Below are positions 1 to 8,513 of a stretch of 64,000 bases of DNA, piece by piece. The notes below the pieces were generated by a model. That model saw only the letters and a list, made by a program, of their open reading frames with translations. It had not been told where the DNA came from and did no database searches. The position numbers and the translations under genes were made by a program. The DNA is taken from NCBI RefSeq assembly GCF_000190755.2, contig NZ_JH109152.1, positions 2,613,576 through 2,677,575 of the forward strand, read 5' to 3'. Position 1 is the first letter of the stretch. Each line of letters opens with the position of its first letter. The stretch is from Methylobacter tundripaludum SV96 (GTDB lineage: Bacteria > Pseudomonadota > Gammaproteobacteria > Methylococcales > Methylomonadaceae).

Positions 1-364
1 TATCCGTCGCTACCTGATCATTACGGGAACGTCCGGTATGCAGTTTTTTTCCGGCAATGCCGATTAAATCGGTCAGGCGGGCTTCTATGTTCATGTGAAC
101 ATCTTCCTGCTTGATCGACCAGACAAATTCGCCGTTAATTATTTCCCGGCTGATTTGGGTCAGGCCGTTAATAATAGCGTCGCGTTCCTGTTCGGTCAGA
201 ATACCGCAAGAGCAAAGCATTTTGGCATGGGCGATTGAGCCCTCAATATCTTGTTGCGCCATACGTTGGTCAAAATCGACAGAGGCGGTAAATACCTCTA
301 CAAAGGCATCGGTTGCCTGGGCAAAACGGGCGCTGGAAAGTTTGTCGGAATTAACGTTGGTCAT
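1..364 (-). CDS. argH: Argininosuccinate lyase, N-terminal part (copy 1, cut by window edge)
   Basis: This is the first ~121 codons of an argininosuccinate lyase, read leftward from an ATG at 364. The DNA matches the start of the full argH gene at 18387-19835 with a constant offset of 19471 bases. The gene is cut only by the window edge; nothing here shows that it is broken. The enzyme splits argininosuccinate into arginine and fumarate. It belongs to the upstream copy of the duplicated block, so a full second argH is expected just left of the window if the duplication is genuine. Identity of the family is certain from the intact copy. Confidence 0.93.
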   Translation of the reverse strand, partial: MTNVNSDKLSSARFAQATDAFVEVFTASVDFDQRMAQQDIEGSIAHAKMLCSCGILTEQERDAIINGLTQISREIINGEFVWSIKQEDVHMNIEARLTDLIGIAGKKLHTGRSRNDQVATD

Positions 365-1192
365 GGCGGTTTCATTGTAAGTTGACTATTGGGGCAAATT
401 ATACAGCGAAAGCTTACACTCCTGCTAACGCTCCTTACATACAACCTTGTAGGCAAAGCTTCCGTTCTTACCTGCATTCGTGCAGGTAAGTAATTAAAGT
501 TCGATTAACCGTCATCAACTTACACGGGTTACAATAACGTAATTTATTGTTGAAAATGAATGGTGTTCTTTTGACTGAAAAAATTATTCGTATTGCGACG
601 CGCCGGAGTCCTTTGGCGTTGTGGCAGGCAGAGCACGTTGCAGAACGTTTGGAGCGGACATTTCCAGGATGCAGGACTGAATTGGTTAAAATGACCACGC
701 AGGGCGACAAGATTCTTGATGCGCCTTTAGCCAAGATTGGCGGCAAGGGATTGTTTGTCAAAGAGTTGGAGCAGGGCATGTTGGAAGGTTTGGCCGATAT
801 TGCCGTGCATTCCATGAAAGATGTGCCGGTGGAGTTTCCGGAAGGCTTGCACTTGGCGGCCATTTTAATCCGCGAAGACCCAACCGATGCTTTTGTCTCC
901 AATCATTATGCGACGTTACACGATTTACCGGCTAATGCCAGAATCGGTACGTCCAGCTTGCGCAGACAATGCCAGATTAAAGAGCTTTACCCGGAAGCTG
1001 AAATATTGTCGTTAAGAGGTAACGTCAACACCCGCCTGTCCAAGCTGGATAGCGGTGAATACGATGCCATTATTCTGGCTTCGGCCGGTTTGAAAAGACT
1101 GGGCATGGCTGAACGCATTACTCAATGCCTGGATACCTCCGTCAGCCTACCGGCGATCGGCCAGGGCGCGATAGGCATAGAATGCCGGATTG
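1..1192. repeat. Left copy of a long direct repeat (argH 5' - hemC 5')
   Basis: Bases 1-1192 match 19472-20663 wherever I compared them, including the translated products, with no difference seen. Identity stops abruptly inside hemC: after the shared ...CCGGATTG, this copy continues CCTTATTGG while the other continues ACGATCCGG. The left border is outside the window. A repeat ending sharply at a gene-gene fusion is the expected picture for the novel joint of a tandem duplication whose unit is 19,471 bp. Near-perfect identity, including the non-coding spacer, implies a recent event or an assembly error. Confidence 0.95.
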
Positions 1193-2034
1193 CCTTATTG
1201 GTAGCGGGTGCGGGTGCTTTTTATATCGCGGATTATGCTAGTTGGAAAGTGGCTTATTTTGTAATGGCAACGGCCATGTCTGTGGGTCTGGTAACGACTC
1301 TTTGTCTTAAAGAGCCAGACCATAAGCATTTTGACGGAAGGTTGAGCGAGGATGTTGCGGTAAAGCGTCAGAATATCTGGCGGCGGTTGTCGATAAGTTT
1401 CGTGGATGCTGTGTTGCATCCCTTTGTGGAGTTTTTTGGACGCAACGGCAAGGTCGGTTTGTTAATTTTAATGCTTATCGCAGTTTACAAAATGAGCGAC
1501 ATTACCATGGGGGTTATGGCTAATCCGTTTTATCTTGATTTGGGTTTTAGTAAAAAAGATATCGCTGATATTAGTAAGGTTTTTGGGTTTTTTATGACCA
1601 TTGCCGGTGCTGCAATGGGTGGCGTGCTGGTTGTTAGGTATGGAATTATGCGTTCCTTGCTGCTAGGTGCGGTTATGGTGGCGGCTACTAATCTGTTGTT
1701 TGCTGTTTTGGCGGTTAGCGATCCCAATTTATTGCTGTTGGCAGGTGTTATAAGTGCGGATAATTTAAGTGGTGGAATAGCGACATCGGTGTTCATTGCT
1801 TACCTTTCCGGTTTAACCAGCACTGCGCACACAGCCACACAATATGCGTTGTTCAGTTCACTGATGACTTTGCCCGCCCAGCTATTAGGGGGGTTTTCCG
1901 GGGTAGTTGTAGATAGTTATGGCTACACTGTCTTTTTTATATATGCATCAACAGTAGGTTTGCCGGCAATCGTGCTGGTGCTTTTACTGATGCGCTATCA
2001 AAGCCGGTCTAAAGCGTATAACTATAATCCATGA
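556..2034 (+). CDS. Chimeric ORF: HemC N-terminal two thirds fused to AmpG-like permease C-terminal part
   Basis: Codons up to about base 1192 are identical to hydroxymethylbilane synthase (hemC at 20027), including [13 protein letters not shown] and the HSMKDVP loop. The protein then changes without a frameshift into the C-terminal ~280 residues of an AmpG-type MFS permease (muropeptide importer), recognised by [23 protein letters not shown] and [12 protein letters not shown]. The HemC part lacks domain 3 with the cofactor-binding cysteine (LSGGCQ in the intact gene), so it cannot be an active synthase. The AmpG part lacks its first few membrane helices. Neither activity is expected. The ORF stays open only because the fusion is in frame. 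ATG 556 is used; TTG at 547 or 571 are possible. Confidence 0.85.
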   Translation: MNGVLLTEKIIRIATRRSPLALWQAEHVAERLERTFPGCRTELVKMTTQGDKILDAPLAKIGGKGLFVKELEQGMLEGLADIAVHSMKDVPVEFPEGLHLAAILIREDPTDAFVSNHYATLHDLPANARIGTSSLRRQCQIKELYPEAEILSLRGNVNTRLSKLDSGEYDAIILASAGLKRLGMAERITQCLDTSVSLPAIGQGAIGIECRIALLVAGAGAFYIADYASWKVAYFVMATAMSVGLVTTLCLKEPDHKHFDGRLSEDVAVKRQNIWRRLSISFVDAVLHPFVEFFGRNGKVGLLILMLIAVYKMSDITMGVMANPFYLDLGFSKKDIADISKVFGFFMTIAGAAMGGVLVVRYGIMRSLLLGAVMVAATNLLFAVLAVSDPNLLLLAGVISADNLSGGIATSVFIAYLSGLTSTAHTATQYALFSSLMTLPAQLLGGFSGVVVDSYGYTVFFIYASTVGLPAIVLVLLLMRYQSRSKAYNYNP

Positions 2035-2054
2035 TGAGTGGAGCATGATCGGAA

Positions 2055-2082
2055 GAGTGCTCATTTTTATAAGATGAGCGCT
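2055..2082 (+). terminator. Hairpin downstream of ampG portion
   Basis: A 9-bp stem (2055-2063 with 2074-2082, one G-U pair) lies 20 bases after the stop codon of the AmpG part. There is no clear run of T after the stem, so it is only a possible terminator. Confidence 0.35.
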
Positions 2083-2199
2083 ACCGTTACTTTAATCTTT
2101 AAGAGCGGGGCTGATTATTTGACAATCAATGAGTCAGTCGACGTTTTTACCAAAGATTGACCTCTGTTTGATCGCCCGTACTGTTCTACTGTTCGGCTT

Positions 2200-2788
2200 T
2201 TTGATTAATTTAATCTGAACGCGTCTATCCTGCGTCCATTAGCAAATAATTGATTCAGCCAAGTCCTTCCTTCGGGTAAACAGCCGGAGTTCTTTTGATT
2301 GTCTCTCCAGTTTTTTGGTCAATTTCTTTGTGGGCTATGTTCCAGTCGCCGCAGATTATGTAGTCACGGTCATTTTGTGAGCATTATTGTAAAGAAGGAG
2401 TGAATTTTTCCATGAATTTAACCTTGAAGGCTTGTCGGTCTTCTCCCCTGATGAGCCGAAAGGTAAGTAAAGCGGGATAATGTTAAATCACCAAATTGAG
2501 CTTCAATAAAGCGGTCTTCGGTATTGATTTCTCGCACAACCTGTGCTGTTAATGATTTTATCGGGCTGTTTCTGCAATATAAAGCCAATCCGCTAGAGTC
2601 TTTTTTTCTGCGCCATGGTAAAAACGGTGATGGTTTACAAGGAAGAATGGATCGAAACTGAGTTGATACGGCTGGGCTTTTGTTTCTTGTATACAAATAA
2701 TATCGGTGTTTTGTGGCTGCATCCATGTGAAGAAACCTTTGCGTCCTGCGGAGCGGATGCTATTTGCGTTTAAAGTAATAATGCGCAT
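2200..2788 (-). pseudogene. xthA: Decayed exodeoxyribonuclease III
   Basis: Read leftward from ATG 2788, the first 76 residues match the N-terminus of exonuclease III (MRIITLNANSIRSAGRKGFF, then CIQETKAQP). The reading frame then breaks. Later pieces of the same family continue in other frames: VVREINTEDRFIEAQFG near 2500, DYIICGDWNIAHKEID near 2330-2380, and LPEGRTWLNQLFANGRRIDA near 2220-2280. The last ~60-80 residues of the ~260-residue family are not seen. Several frameshifts in the right order mean this was a whole gene that is now dead. Exo III is an AP endonuclease and 3'-5' exonuclease of base-excision repair; a functional copy is presumably elsewhere. Confidence 0.85.
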
Positions 2789-2883
2789 AAATTAAATTGA
2801 GTTGCGAACTTTTAATGAAATACGTATTATATGGGGTTCTTTAATAAAGTATGTAGCCCGTTTGTGGGTAATGTGAAAGTGAT

Positions 2884-3084
2884 ATGAAACCAGAAATTCA
2901 TCCAGAATATAAGCAAATTACTGTAACTTGCGGTTGCGGTAATAAATTTGAGACCGGTTCTGTATTGGGTAAGGACTTGCAAGTTGAGGTTTGTTCTTCA
3001 TGCCATCCTTTTTATACAGGAAAGCAGCGCGTTGTTGATACAGCGGGGCGTGTTGATAAATTCCGTAAAAAATACGGTAAATAA
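2884..3084 (+). CDS. rpmE: 50S ribosomal protein L31, zinc-binding type
   Basis: A 66-residue protein of the large ribosomal subunit. The conserved pattern TCGCGN...[13 protein letters not shown] carries the cysteines of the zinc-binding (C+) form of L31, and the C-terminus VDKFRKKYG is typical. Length is normal for bacterial L31. It stands alone, with an ATG start and AAAGTGA-rich leader, and is followed by a strong hairpin at 3167-3223. The cysteine-containing form is often replaced under zinc limitation by a cysteine-free paralogue; no such paralogue is in the window. Confidence 0.96.
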   Translation: MKPEIHPEYKQITVTCGCGNKFETGSVLGKDLQVEVCSSCHPFYTGKQRVVDTAGRVDKFRKKYGK

Positions 3085-3166
3085 AAGGATTGGTATTTTT
3101 TATTGCATCTGATGCGTAGGTAAGCAAAAGGGCATAGGTATATTAGTCATTTTTATTTTGCATGTC

Positions 3167-3223
3167 CGCCATAAAGCAGAAAGCCAGTACAGCATTGTTG
3201 TACTGGCTTTCTGCTTTATGGCG
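3167..3223. terminator. 25-bp perfect inverted repeat after rpmE
   Basis: Bases 3167-3191 are perfectly complementary to 3199-3223 with a 7-base loop. It lies between rpmE and the convergent gene at 3379-3816 and could end transcription from both sides. There is no immediate T-run on the plus strand (a run of seven T follows about 13 bases later), and the stem is longer than most simple terminators, so it may be a dispersed palindromic repeat. Confidence 0.6.
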
Positions 3224-3378
3224 ACTAGACTTTCGATTTTTTTGTAGCGTTTGTTATTCTTGGGATTCAATAACACTTTATATTTAATGGGGGGATTTGA
3301 GTGAATTCTAAAAGGTAGTTCGCGCAATAAATTGGAGGGTGGGGCAATAATTGCGTATTAATGCCAGTAGGCAATATC

Positions 3379-3816
3379 TTAAATAGAATCTAAGCCGGAC
3401 AGTCCTTCAATGGACCAGTTGGCAAAATCAAGGGAACCTTCATCGTTGTCGCCGTTTTTGTAATTAATTCGGCAGACATATTTCTTGGTGGTTGTGTTTG
3501 CGGCAGTGCTCGTGATATCGATTTCGGCGTTAATAATATATTGGTAGTTTCCTAAGCTCCAGGCATTAAGAGGTTTTTCAGGGAAGTTAATCGATACATC
3601 TGGACCAAGTTTGGATTTAATGTAGCTATTGCAATGCATAAAGGCGAGTTTGGTTAATGGTGTGGAGATAGGGGATTGCCCTCCTTGATCTTTGCTGTCA
3701 ACAAGAAACAAATCAGATTGAACTACTTTGTAAACGAAGGGCATGATGACTTTGCTCTGGATTAAAAGTAGAGTTGATAATGCGACAATAAAAATTATGA
3801 TGGAGTATTTCTTCAT
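3379..3816 (-). CDS. Hypothetical protein with N-terminal membrane anchor or signal
   Basis: A 145-residue protein with no family I recognise. Residues 5-20 are strongly hydrophobic (IIIFIVALSTLLLIQS), consistent with a signal peptide or single anchor. The remainder is polar, with two cysteines (in MHCNSY and YVCRINYK) that could form a disulfide outside the cytoplasm, and alternating-pattern segments such as NAEIDITSTAANTTTKKYVC suggesting beta structure. The combination is that of a small periplasmic protein. It is convergent with rpmE and divergent from pmoCAB, which starts ~290 bases away. Confidence 0.6.
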   Translation of the reverse strand: MKKYSIIIFIVALSTLLLIQSKVIMPFVYKVVQSDLFLVDSKDQGGQSPISTPLTKLAFMHCNSYIKSKLGPDVSINFPEKPLNAWSLGNYQYIINAEIDITSTAANTTTKKYVCRINYKNGDNDEGSLDFANWSIEGLSGLDSI

Positions 3817-3948
3817 GGGCTTAAGATAATTGAGTTAAAGAAAAGTAAAATCAAAATTAATTCTAACAGGAATCAATGTTTTAAGTGTAGAGGAATTTGG
3901 TGGGTAAAGCCTGGATTCAAGGAAATGTATTGGGTGCTTGTTTTTGAC

Positions 3949-3976
3949 TTGACAAGGCTAATTGAACTGGTAGACT
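3949..3976 (+). promoter_or_regulatory. Sigma70-like promoter of pmoCAB
   Basis: A TTGACA box at 3949-3954 is followed after 16 bases by TAGACT at 3971-3976. Transcription would start near 3983, giving a leader of about 120 bases before pmoC. A sigma70-type promoter ahead of pmoC is known from Methylococcus. The leader holds a weak GC-rich pairing (CCCC near 4060 with GGGG near 4077). The rest of the gap 3817-3948 shows nothing else. Confidence 0.6.
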
Positions 3977-4104
3977 GACAGCTCACTAAATTGACTTGGT
4001 GGCACTTGGGCCTTAATGTTTTTAGGTTTGGGTGAGAAAATGGAGTTGTAACTATAGCCCCTGGTCATAACTGGTCGGGGATTTGATAATTTTTGGAGGT
4101 AGAA

Positions 4105-4857
4105 ATGGCAGCTACAACTGAATCAGTGAGAGCTGATGCTGCGGAAGCACCGCTGTTAAATAAGAAAAATATGATCCTTGGATCACTGCTGTATGTAGTG
4201 TTCTATGGTTGGGTTCGTTGGTATGAAGGTGTCTATGGCTGGTCAGCTGGTCTGGATTCATTCGCTCCTGAATTCGAAACATATTGGATGAACTTTCTTT
4301 ATATCGAGTTTGTTTTAGAAGTAGCAACTGCAGGCATTTTGTGGGGCTATATCTGGAAATCTCGTGATCGTAAAGTAATGTCAATCACACCAAGAGAAGA
4401 GTTAAGAAGACATTTTACTCATTGGACTTGGTTGGTAATGTATGGCTTCGCTATCTATTACGGCGCTAGCTACTTTACAGAGCAAGATGGTACATGGCAT
4501 CAAACTATCGTTCGTGATACTGACTTTACACCAAGTCACATCATCGAATTTTATTTGAGCTATCCTATCTACATCATTACTGGCGGCGCTGCTTTCTTAT
4601 ATGCAAAAACCAGACTTCCTACTTATCAGCAAGGTCTGCACCTTCAATATATGGTTGCAGTAGTTGGTCCTTTCATGATTCTGCCAAATGTTGGTTTGAA
4701 TGAATGGGGTCATACTTTCTGGTTTATGGAAGAGTTGTTTGTTGCTCCTTTACACTACGGCTTCGTATTCTTCGGATGGGCAGCTTTGGGTGTAATGGGT
4801 GTTGTGAACACAGAAGTTATAGCTATCGCTAAGCTTCTGAAAAAAGACTTAGCTTAA
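4105..4857 (+). CDS. pmoC: Particulate methane monooxygenase subunit C
   Basis: PmoC is a membrane subunit of the copper enzyme that oxidises methane to methanol in intracytoplasmic membranes. The protein is 250 residues from ATG 4105, chosen because a GGAGG ribosome site sits 5 bases upstream; an in-frame TTG at 4093 overlaps that site and is unlikely. Several membrane helices are evident. The two metal sites mapped in Methylococcus PmoC are present at equivalent spacing: Asp128, His132 and His145 (CuC), and Asn199, His203 and His217 (CuD, within NEWGHTFWF and APLHYGF). It is the first gene of pmoCAB and is separated from pmoA by a hairpin. Codon use is A/T-rich compared with the flanking genes, as expected for a very highly expressed gene. 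Confidence 0.98.
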   Translation: MAATTESVRADAAEAPLLNKKNMILGSLLYVVFYGWVRWYEGVYGWSAGLDSFAPEFETYWMNFLYIEFVLEVATAGILWGYIWKSRDRKVMSITPREELRRHFTHWTWLVMYGFAIYYGASYFTEQDGTWHQTIVRDTDFTPSHIIEFYLSYPIYIITGGAAFLYAKTRLPTYQQGLHLQYMVAVVGPFMILPNVGLNEWGHTFWFMEELFVAPLHYGFVFFGWAALGVMGVVNTEVIAIAKLLKKDLA

Positions 4858-4891
4858 TAATATAAGTCTTGGTTGTAATTACTATCTCCGC

Positions 4892-4926
4892 TTGCTGTTT
4901 CGCTTTTTTTCAGGGCGAAACAGCAA
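4892..4926 (+). promoter_or_regulatory. Hairpin between pmoC and pmoA
   Basis: A perfect 12-bp stem (4892-4903 with 4915-4926) encloses an 11-base loop that contains a T-run. It lies 35 bases after the pmoC stop and ~55 bases before the pmoA start. It could cause partial termination or protect the 3' end of pmoC mRNA after processing, setting unequal subunit levels. That role is inferred from position only. Confidence 0.6.
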
Positions 4927-4980
4927 AAGTTGAAGATGGTCATTAATAAAAATAATTTAAATCCTTTAGGAGGTAAGCTA

Positions 4981-5724
4981 ATGAGCGCATCTCAATCAGC
5001 TGTACGTTCACGCGCTGAGGCAGTTAAAGTTTCACGCACGTTCGACTGGCTAATTCTGTTCGTATTGTTCTTCGTTGTACTTGGTGGTTATCACATTCAC
5101 TACATGTTAACTGGTGGTGACTGGGATTTCTGGACTGACTGGAAAGATAGACGTCTATGGGTAACTGTAGCTCCAATCGTTTCAATCACTTTCCCAGCAG
5201 CTGTTCAAGCTGTGTTGTGGTGGCGTTACCGTTTGCCTTTCGGTGCGGTAGTTTGTATCTTAGGTCTGCTTTTAGGTGAGTGGATTAACAGATATTTAAA
5301 CTTCTGGGGTTGGACTTATTTCCCAGTGAATTTCTGCTTCCCTTCAAACCTGATGCCAGGTGCTATTGTTCTTGACGTTGTGTTGATGCTGTCAGGCAGT
5401 ATGACAGTTACAGCGGTAATCGGTGGTATGGCATGGGGTCTGTTATTCTATCCAGGCAACTGGCCAGTTATAGCACCATTACATGTTCCTGTTGAATACA
5501 ATGGCATGATGATGACACTAGCTGATTTACAAGGTTACCACTACGTAAGAACTGGTACACCTGAGTACATCAGAATGGTTGAAAAAGGTACATTAAGAAC
5601 TTTCGGTAAAGACGTTGCTCCAGTATCAGCGTTCTTCTCTGCTTTCGTGAGTATTTTGATTTACTTCTTGTGGCATTTCTTCGGTAAATGGTTCGGTGGT
5701 ACTTCATTCACCCAAAGCGCGTAA
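4981..5724 (+). CDS. pmoA: Particulate methane monooxygenase subunit A
   Basis: PmoA is the 247-residue membrane subunit used as the marker gene for methanotrophs. The start at ATG 4981 follows an AGGAGG site at 4970-4975 and gives the standard length; an in-frame upstream extension to 4930 crosses the ribosome site and is not coding. Diagnostic segments are GGDWDFWTDWKDRRLW, LLGEWINRYLNFWGW, YFPVNFCFPSN and FSAFVSILIYFLWH. The sequence is of the gammaproteobacterial type I kind and not the ammonia-oxidiser AmoA or the alphaproteobacterial kind, judged from recall. It is the second gene of the operon, 123 bases after pmoC and 110 before pmoB. Confidence 0.98.
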   Translation: MSASQSAVRSRAEAVKVSRTFDWLILFVLFFVVLGGYHIHYMLTGGDWDFWTDWKDRRLWVTVAPIVSITFPAAVQAVLWWRYRLPFGAVVCILGLLLGEWINRYLNFWGWTYFPVNFCFPSNLMPGAIVLDVVLMLSGSMTVTAVIGGMAWGLLFYPGNWPVIAPLHVPVEYNGMMMTLADLQGYHYVRTGTPEYIRMVEKGTLRTFGKDVAPVSAFFSAFVSILIYFLWHFFGKWFGGTSFTQSA

Positions 5725-5782
5725 GCACTTGGTTGTAGGAAATTACACAAAAAGACTGATGTTAACACTAAAAAATAAGCTG

Positions 5783-5811
5783 TTGACATTAGATACTCTG
5801 AAAACTATAGA
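5783..5811 (+). promoter_or_regulatory. Possible second promoter in front of pmoB
   Basis: TTGACA at 5783-5788 is separated by exactly 17 bases from TATAGA at 5806-5811, close to a consensus sigma70 promoter. A start near 5818 would leave a leader of only ~17 bases holding the GAGGAGG site. This would let pmoB be transcribed separately from pmoCA. Seen by sequence match only. Confidence 0.45.
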
Positions 5812-5834
5812 TTCTCTATTATAGAGGAGGATAT

Positions 5835-7079
5835 ATGAAATTAATAAAAGACAAGGTTGCTAAATTATCCTTTGTCGCACTGCTGGTAACTGTTACAGCA
5901 GCGATGTTTTACGCACCAACTGCATCTGCTCATGGCGAAAAGTCGCAAGCCGCATTTATGCGTATGCGTACAATTCACTGGTTTGACTTGAATTGGTCAA
6001 AAGATACAGTGCCTGTGAATGATACTATGACAATTTCCGGTAAATTCCACGTTTTCGCGGGATGGCCTGAAACTGTTGATAAACCAGAAATTTCATTCTT
6101 GAACATCGGTATTCCTGGACCTGTATTTATTCGTCAAGGTTCATGGATCGGTGGTCAATTAGTTCCACGTTCAGTTTCTCTGGAATTGGGTGAAACTTAT
6201 GAGTTTAAAGTATTGTTAAAAGCACGTCGTCCAGGTGACTGGCACGTACATACAATGATGAACGTTAAAGGCGGTGGTCCAATCATCGGTCCAGGTAAAT
6301 GGGTAACTGTTACTGGTACTATGGGATCATTTGTTAACCCAGTTACTACGTTGTTAGGTGATACAATCAACCTGGAAACGTATAATCTGAGCAACACTTA
6401 CTTTTGGCACGCTTTCTGGTATGCCTTAGGTTTGGCTTGGTTGGGATATTGGGCTCGTAAACCAATATTTGTTCCACGTCACATTGCTGTTGAAGCAGGT
6501 AAAGCTGATTCATTGATCACTGCTACTGACAAGAAAGTTGCTATGGGTTTTGCAATCGGTACAATTGCAGTTGTTGCTTTCGGTATGAGCAGCACAAACG
6601 CAGCGTATCCTGTAACAACTCCATTGCAAGCTGGTTTGTTGCGCGGCATGAAACCAATTGAAATGCCTGCAAAAACTGTTAACGTTAAAGTTGAAGATGC
6701 AACTTATCGTGTACCAGGTCGTGCAATGCAAATGACACTGACTATCACTAATAATGGTGATTCTTCAGTACGTTTAGGTGAGTTTAACACTGCTGGTGTT
6801 CGATTCTTAGATCCTAAGGTTCATGTTGACGAAACAGGCTACCCAGATGACTTGTTGGCTGAAGAAGGATTGACTGTTAGTGATAACAGCCCAATCGCTC
6901 CAGGCACATCAAGAACTGTGCAAGTTACTGCTTCTGACGCTGCTTGGGAAGTTTACCGTTTAGCTGACTTGATCTATGATCCAGACAGTCGTTTCGCTGG
7001 TTTGTTATTCTTCTTTGATGAAGCTGGCAACCGTCAAATGATTATGGTAGATGCTCCATTAATTCCATCTTTCATCTAA
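5835..7079 (+). CDS. pmoB: Particulate methane monooxygenase subunit B
   Basis: PmoB is the largely periplasmic 414-residue subunit. It begins with a signal peptide ending at ASA (residues 1-32), so the mature protein starts at His33, a copper ligand in Methylococcus PmoB. The other characterised ligands are at the same numbers: His48, His72, His137 and His139, the last two in GDWHVHTMMN. Two cupredoxin-like domains flank two membrane helices (about residues 190-210 and 235-255, with NTYFWHAFWYALGLAWLGYW). The start follows GAGGAGG with 4 bases spacing. It ends the operon and is followed by a strong terminator. With complete PmoC and PmoA the operon should encode a working enzyme. Confidence 0.98.
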   Translation: MKLIKDKVAKLSFVALLVTVTAAMFYAPTASAHGEKSQAAFMRMRTIHWFDLNWSKDTVPVNDTMTISGKFHVFAGWPETVDKPEISFLNIGIPGPVFIRQGSWIGGQLVPRSVSLELGETYEFKVLLKARRPGDWHVHTMMNVKGGGPIIGPGKWVTVTGTMGSFVNPVTTLLGDTINLETYNLSNTYFWHAFWYALGLAWLGYWARKPIFVPRHIAVEAGKADSLITATDKKVAMGFAIGTIAVVAFGMSSTNAAYPVTTPLQAGLLRGMKPIEMPAKTVNVKVEDATYRVPGRAMQMTLTITNNGDSSVRLGEFNTAGVRFLDPKVHVDETGYPDDLLAEEGLTVSDNSPIAPGTSRTVQVTASDAAWEVYRLADLIYDPDSRFAGLLFFFDEAGNRQMIMVDAPLIPSFI

Positions 7080-7126
7080 ATGAAATAATTAACTGATAAC
7101 TTTGGTTGTCAGTTAAGGGATTTGAG

Positions 7127-7162
7127 ACCCTCGTTACCAAATAGGTAGCGAGGGTTTTTTTT
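7127..7162 (+). terminator. Rho-independent terminator of pmoCAB
   Basis: A 12-bp stem (7127-7138 with 7144-7155, one G-U pair) with a 5-base loop is followed directly by a run of T to about 7163. It lies ~50 bases after the pmoB stop. A textbook terminator. Confidence 0.9.
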
Positions 7163-7264
7163 TGAATGAAAAATATGAATTTGAGTCCTCAAGGTTGATT
7201 AAAGTGGTCCCCGAAATCCGGACAGTAGTTTAAGCTATGCTCTGGGCTAAATTAGAGACCGAAA

Positions 7265-7701
7265 ATGAGTGAAAAGAAACGAAAGATTACGGGTGCGCAA
7301 AAAGCCAAGGTTGCCTTAGAAGCCGTCAAAGGGTTGAAGACGATCAATGAAATTGCTCAAGAACAGAACCAGGTGAGTCAATGGAAAAAAGAACTGTTGG
7401 AGAATGCGGGCAGCCTGTTTGAAGGCAAGCGAGGGCCGAAACCGATCAACGCGGAAAGCAACCCTGACCGCTTATACGCCAAGATTGGGCAATTGAACAT
7501 GGAGTTGGATTGGCTGAATACCCACACGGGGCACTAGAAAAAAGTCTGGGATCAGCCTTTAAACGAACGCCAGAGCTGGATAGAACCGGATGCCTCTGTC
7601 CCGTTATCAACGCAATGCAAGTTTCTCAAGGTCACGCGTTCAGTCATTTATGAGCAGAAAAAACGCTTGCTGAAAGAAACGGATAAGGACGAACTCGTGT
7701 T
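7265..7701 (+). pseudogene. IS3-family OrfA (HTH part), degenerate
   Basis: The N-terminal 90 residues are the helix-turn-helix OrfA of an IS3-family element (KRKITGAQKAKVALEAVKG, NQVSQWKKELLENA). About five residues before NQVSQW, usual in this family, appear missing. The frame meets a stop at 7535-7537, after DWLNTHTGH, where the family normally runs on (DWLKKK). Transposase-like residues continue after the stop (KKVWDQPLNERQSWIEP, LKVTRSVIYEQKKR) up to the OrfB region at 7702. Confidence 0.75.
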
Positions 7702-8513
7702 ATGCGTTTGTTAGATGAAGAGTACCCAAGGCACCCGTTTTATGGCTCGCGCCGCATGAAGAAATACCTGGGTGAATGTGGCTATAGCGTCAATCGCAAG
7801 CGGGTACAGAGATTAATGCAAAAGTTAGGCTTGGTCGGCATGTCCCCCGGCCCGAATACCAGTAAACCGCATCCGCAGCACAAAATTTATCCGTACCGAC
7901 TCCGTGGCGTTGACATTATTCAGCCCAATCAGGTGTGGAGCACTGACATCACCTATATTCGGCTACCCCGCGGATTTGTTTATCTGGTCGCGATCATCGA
8001 CTGGTACAGCCGGAAAGTACTGTCGTGGCGACTATCGAATACCATGGATGCTGGGTTTTGCGTGGACTGTCTGGAAGAGGCCATCACGCTGTACGGTACA
8101 CCGGCCATTTTCAATTCCGACCAAGGCTCGCAATTCACCAGCGACGCCTTTACCGGCGTGTTGCTCAACAACAGCATCACGATCAGTATGGATGGACGAG
8201 GCCGAGCATTGGATAATATCTTTGTCGAGCGGCTGTGGCGAACGATGAAATATGAAGAAGTGTATTTAAAGCAGCACAGCAACATGCCGGACTTGTTGAT
8301 GGGATTGACGAGTACTTCCAATTCTATAACCAGGAACGTTGGCATCAAGCGCTGGATTACAAAACGCCGGATGAAGTCTATAAAACGGCTAGAGGCGGCG
8401 GGGCAAAGATTGTGGATAAATTTAACGGTACGGCTGAAATATCAGACCTCGTGCCGCAAAACTGGGACAGCGCCATTCAGCTGGAGCGTGAACAGGGCTC
8501 TATCTTAAATTAA
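7702..8513 (+). pseudogene. IS3-family OrfB transposase (DDE), frameshifted
   Basis: The integrase-type catalytic core is present, with all three acidic residues in context: WSTDITYI, FNSDQGSQFT and DNIFVERLWRTMKYE. Upstream is the HTH_21-like segment HPFYGSRRMKKYL. Near 8300, after DLLMG, the frame is lost; the expected C-terminus (IDEYFQFYNQERWHQALDYKT...QNWDSAIQL...GSILN) continues in the next frame to a stop at 8511-8513. As it stands the protein would have a wrong C-terminus, so transposition activity is doubtful unless frameshifting rescues it. Confidence 0.8.

Noticed and set aside
4000-4104. Copper- or metal-responsive riboswitch in the pmoC leader
   Set aside because: Only a weak CCCC/GGGG pairing is visible; nothing like a known riboswitch class.
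4930-4980. Longer pmoA start upstream of 4981
   Set aside because: The extension crosses the AGGAGG ribosome site, and the family length fits the 4981 start.
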